Assembly (NCBI GenBank): GCA_902518075.1
Contig: CABYEX010000050.1
Location: forward strand, 1 to 6,924
DNA length: 6,924 nucleotides
Source: Halieaceae bacterium
GTDB taxonomy: Bacteria; Pseudomonadota; Gammaproteobacteria; Pseudomonadales; Halieaceae
Direction of reading: 5' to 3'
The stretch's first letter is position 1. Every line of letters begins with the position of its first letter. Shown here one piece after another: positions 6,303 through 6,924 of this stretch. The position numbers and the translations under genes were made by a program. The notes under the pieces were generated by a model. That model was not told the DNA's origin. It did not search any database and saw only the letters and a program-made list of their open reading frames with translations.

Positions 6303-6924
6303 GGGGGCGCGTCGCGCAAGAATACCCAGTTGTTACCCTCTGATTGCTCCGGACTGTAGTAGTAGCCATCACCCTTGAAGCGCTTAAGCCCTTCGGGTTC
6401 ATTGAGCCCCTTCTGGATAATGTAACGCGCCATGATCCCACGCGCCTTCTTTGCGAAGAAGGAAATCATTTTGTACTGGCCGTTTTTCAGGTCGCGGAAC
6501 TGCGGCGTGATCACATCTACATCCAGCGACTTGCACTTCACCGCCTTGAAGTACTCATTGGAGGCCAGATTGACCAGGACCGGGCTGCCGCTCGCCTTAA
6601 GGTGCTGCCCCAGGGTGTCGGAAATGCGATCACCCCAAAACTCATACAGGTTTCTCCCGCCCGCATTGGTAAAGGGCAGGCCCATCTCCAACCGGTACGG
6701 CTGCATCAGGTCCAGCGGTCGCAACAGTCCATAAAGGCCAGACAGAATGCGCAGATGCTTCTGCGCGAAGGCCAGCTCGTCCGCGCTTAAAGTCTCTGCC
6801 TGCAGCCCCATGTAGACATCACCCTTGAAGGCCAACACGGATTGTTTCGCATTATTCAGCGAAAAGTCGGGCTCCCAATTCATAAAGCGCTCGTGATTGA
6901 GGGTGGCGATTTTCTCCGATACGC
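6293..6924 (-). CDS. yaaA: Peroxide stress protein YaaA (UPF0246/DUF328), C-terminal part (5' end outside window)
   Basis: YaaA lowers intracellular free iron and limits Fenton damage during hydrogen peroxide stress in E. coli, where it belongs to the OxyR response; later work describes a DNA-binding fold. About 209 residues are present of a protein usually near 257, so some 48 N-terminal residues lie beyond the right edge. The frame continues past the internal Met (ATG at 6881-6883) to the window edge, reading [18 protein letters not shown], which matches the family. Strong signatures are [64 protein letters not shown] and [18 protein letters not shown]. The C-terminus ends in RDAPPQG. The stop codon lies inside the last codons of the converging COG3146 gene, a 10-base overlap, leaving no room for a separate terminator. 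Confidence 0.94.
   Translation of the reverse strand, partial: VSEKIATLNHERFMNWEPDFSLNNAKQSVLAFKGDVYMGLQAETLSADELAFAQKHLRILSGLYGLLRPLDLMQPYRLEMGLPFTNAGGRNLYEFWGDRISDTLGQHLKASGSPVLVNLASNEYFKAVKCKSLDVDVITPQFRDLKNGQYKMISFFAKKARGIMARYIIQKGLNEPEGLKRFKGDGYYYSPEQSEGNNWVFLRDAPPQG

Noticed and set aside
6306..6317. GCGCG T CGCGC palindrome just after the COG3146 stop as a terminator
   Set aside because: The loop of one base cannot form, no T-run follows on either strand, and the site is inside yaaA coding sequence.
6344..6790. A 148-codon plus-strand frame opposite yaaA
   Set aside because: It is fully antisense to a strongly conserved yaaA and shows no recognisable domain.
1..6924. Mobile element, CRISPR, phage-defence or toxin-antitoxin content
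   Set aside because: All coding space is accounted for by conserved chromosomal genes; no direct-repeat array, transposase or integrase motif, or attachment-site duplication was seen.

Overview
The window reads as a stretch of ordinary, densely packed chromosome from a gammaproteobacterium with moderately high GC. Supporting this are a C-terminal SpoT with RidA immediately behind it, a RecG very close to the Escherichia coli / Pseudomonas type, a UbiA of the proteobacterial ubiquinone type, a COG3146 protein and a YaaA. The gene order (spoT, ridA, then recG, then ubiA) looks like a compressed form of the Pseudomonas arrangement, so a marine Cellvibrionales-like or Pseudomonadales-like lineage is plausible. 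That placement is inference. I see no tRNA, rRNA, CRISPR array, insertion sequence, phage gene or clear intrinsic terminator.

Layout. Bases 1-657 (+) are the 3' third of spoT (zinc-finger-like and ACT regulatory domains), cut by the left edge. Bases 770-1153 (+) are ridA, with a GTG start and a strong ribosome binding site. Bases 1197-2030 (-) encode an atypical NAD(P)-binding SDR of the YeeZ type, tail-to-tail with ridA and head-to-head with recG. Bases 2087-4165 (+) are recG, with a TTG start. Bases 4234-5145 (+) are ubiA, also TTG. Bases 5151-6302 (+) encode a COG3146/PF04339 GNAT-like protein 5 bases after ubiA. Bases 6293-6924 (-) are the 3' part of yaaA, cut by the right edge and overlapping the previous gene's end by 10 bases.

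Functional links are loose: stringent response (SpoT), enamine/imine detoxification (RidA), replication-fork repair (RecG), ubiquinone synthesis (UbiA) and peroxide/iron stress (YaaA). recG, ubiA and the COG3146 gene run in one direction with short gaps and may be co-transcribed.

I found no convincing new multi-gene system. The most interesting local structure is the 68-base recG-ubiA gap. Two tiny reading frames fill it, joined to each other by an ATGA overlap and to the ubiA TTG start by a TTGA overlap, which suggests possible translational coupling. Weaker leads are a small hairpin over the recG ribosome binding site, a twin-arginine-like extension upstream of RidA, and the close pairing of ubiA with the uncharacterised COG3146 gene.
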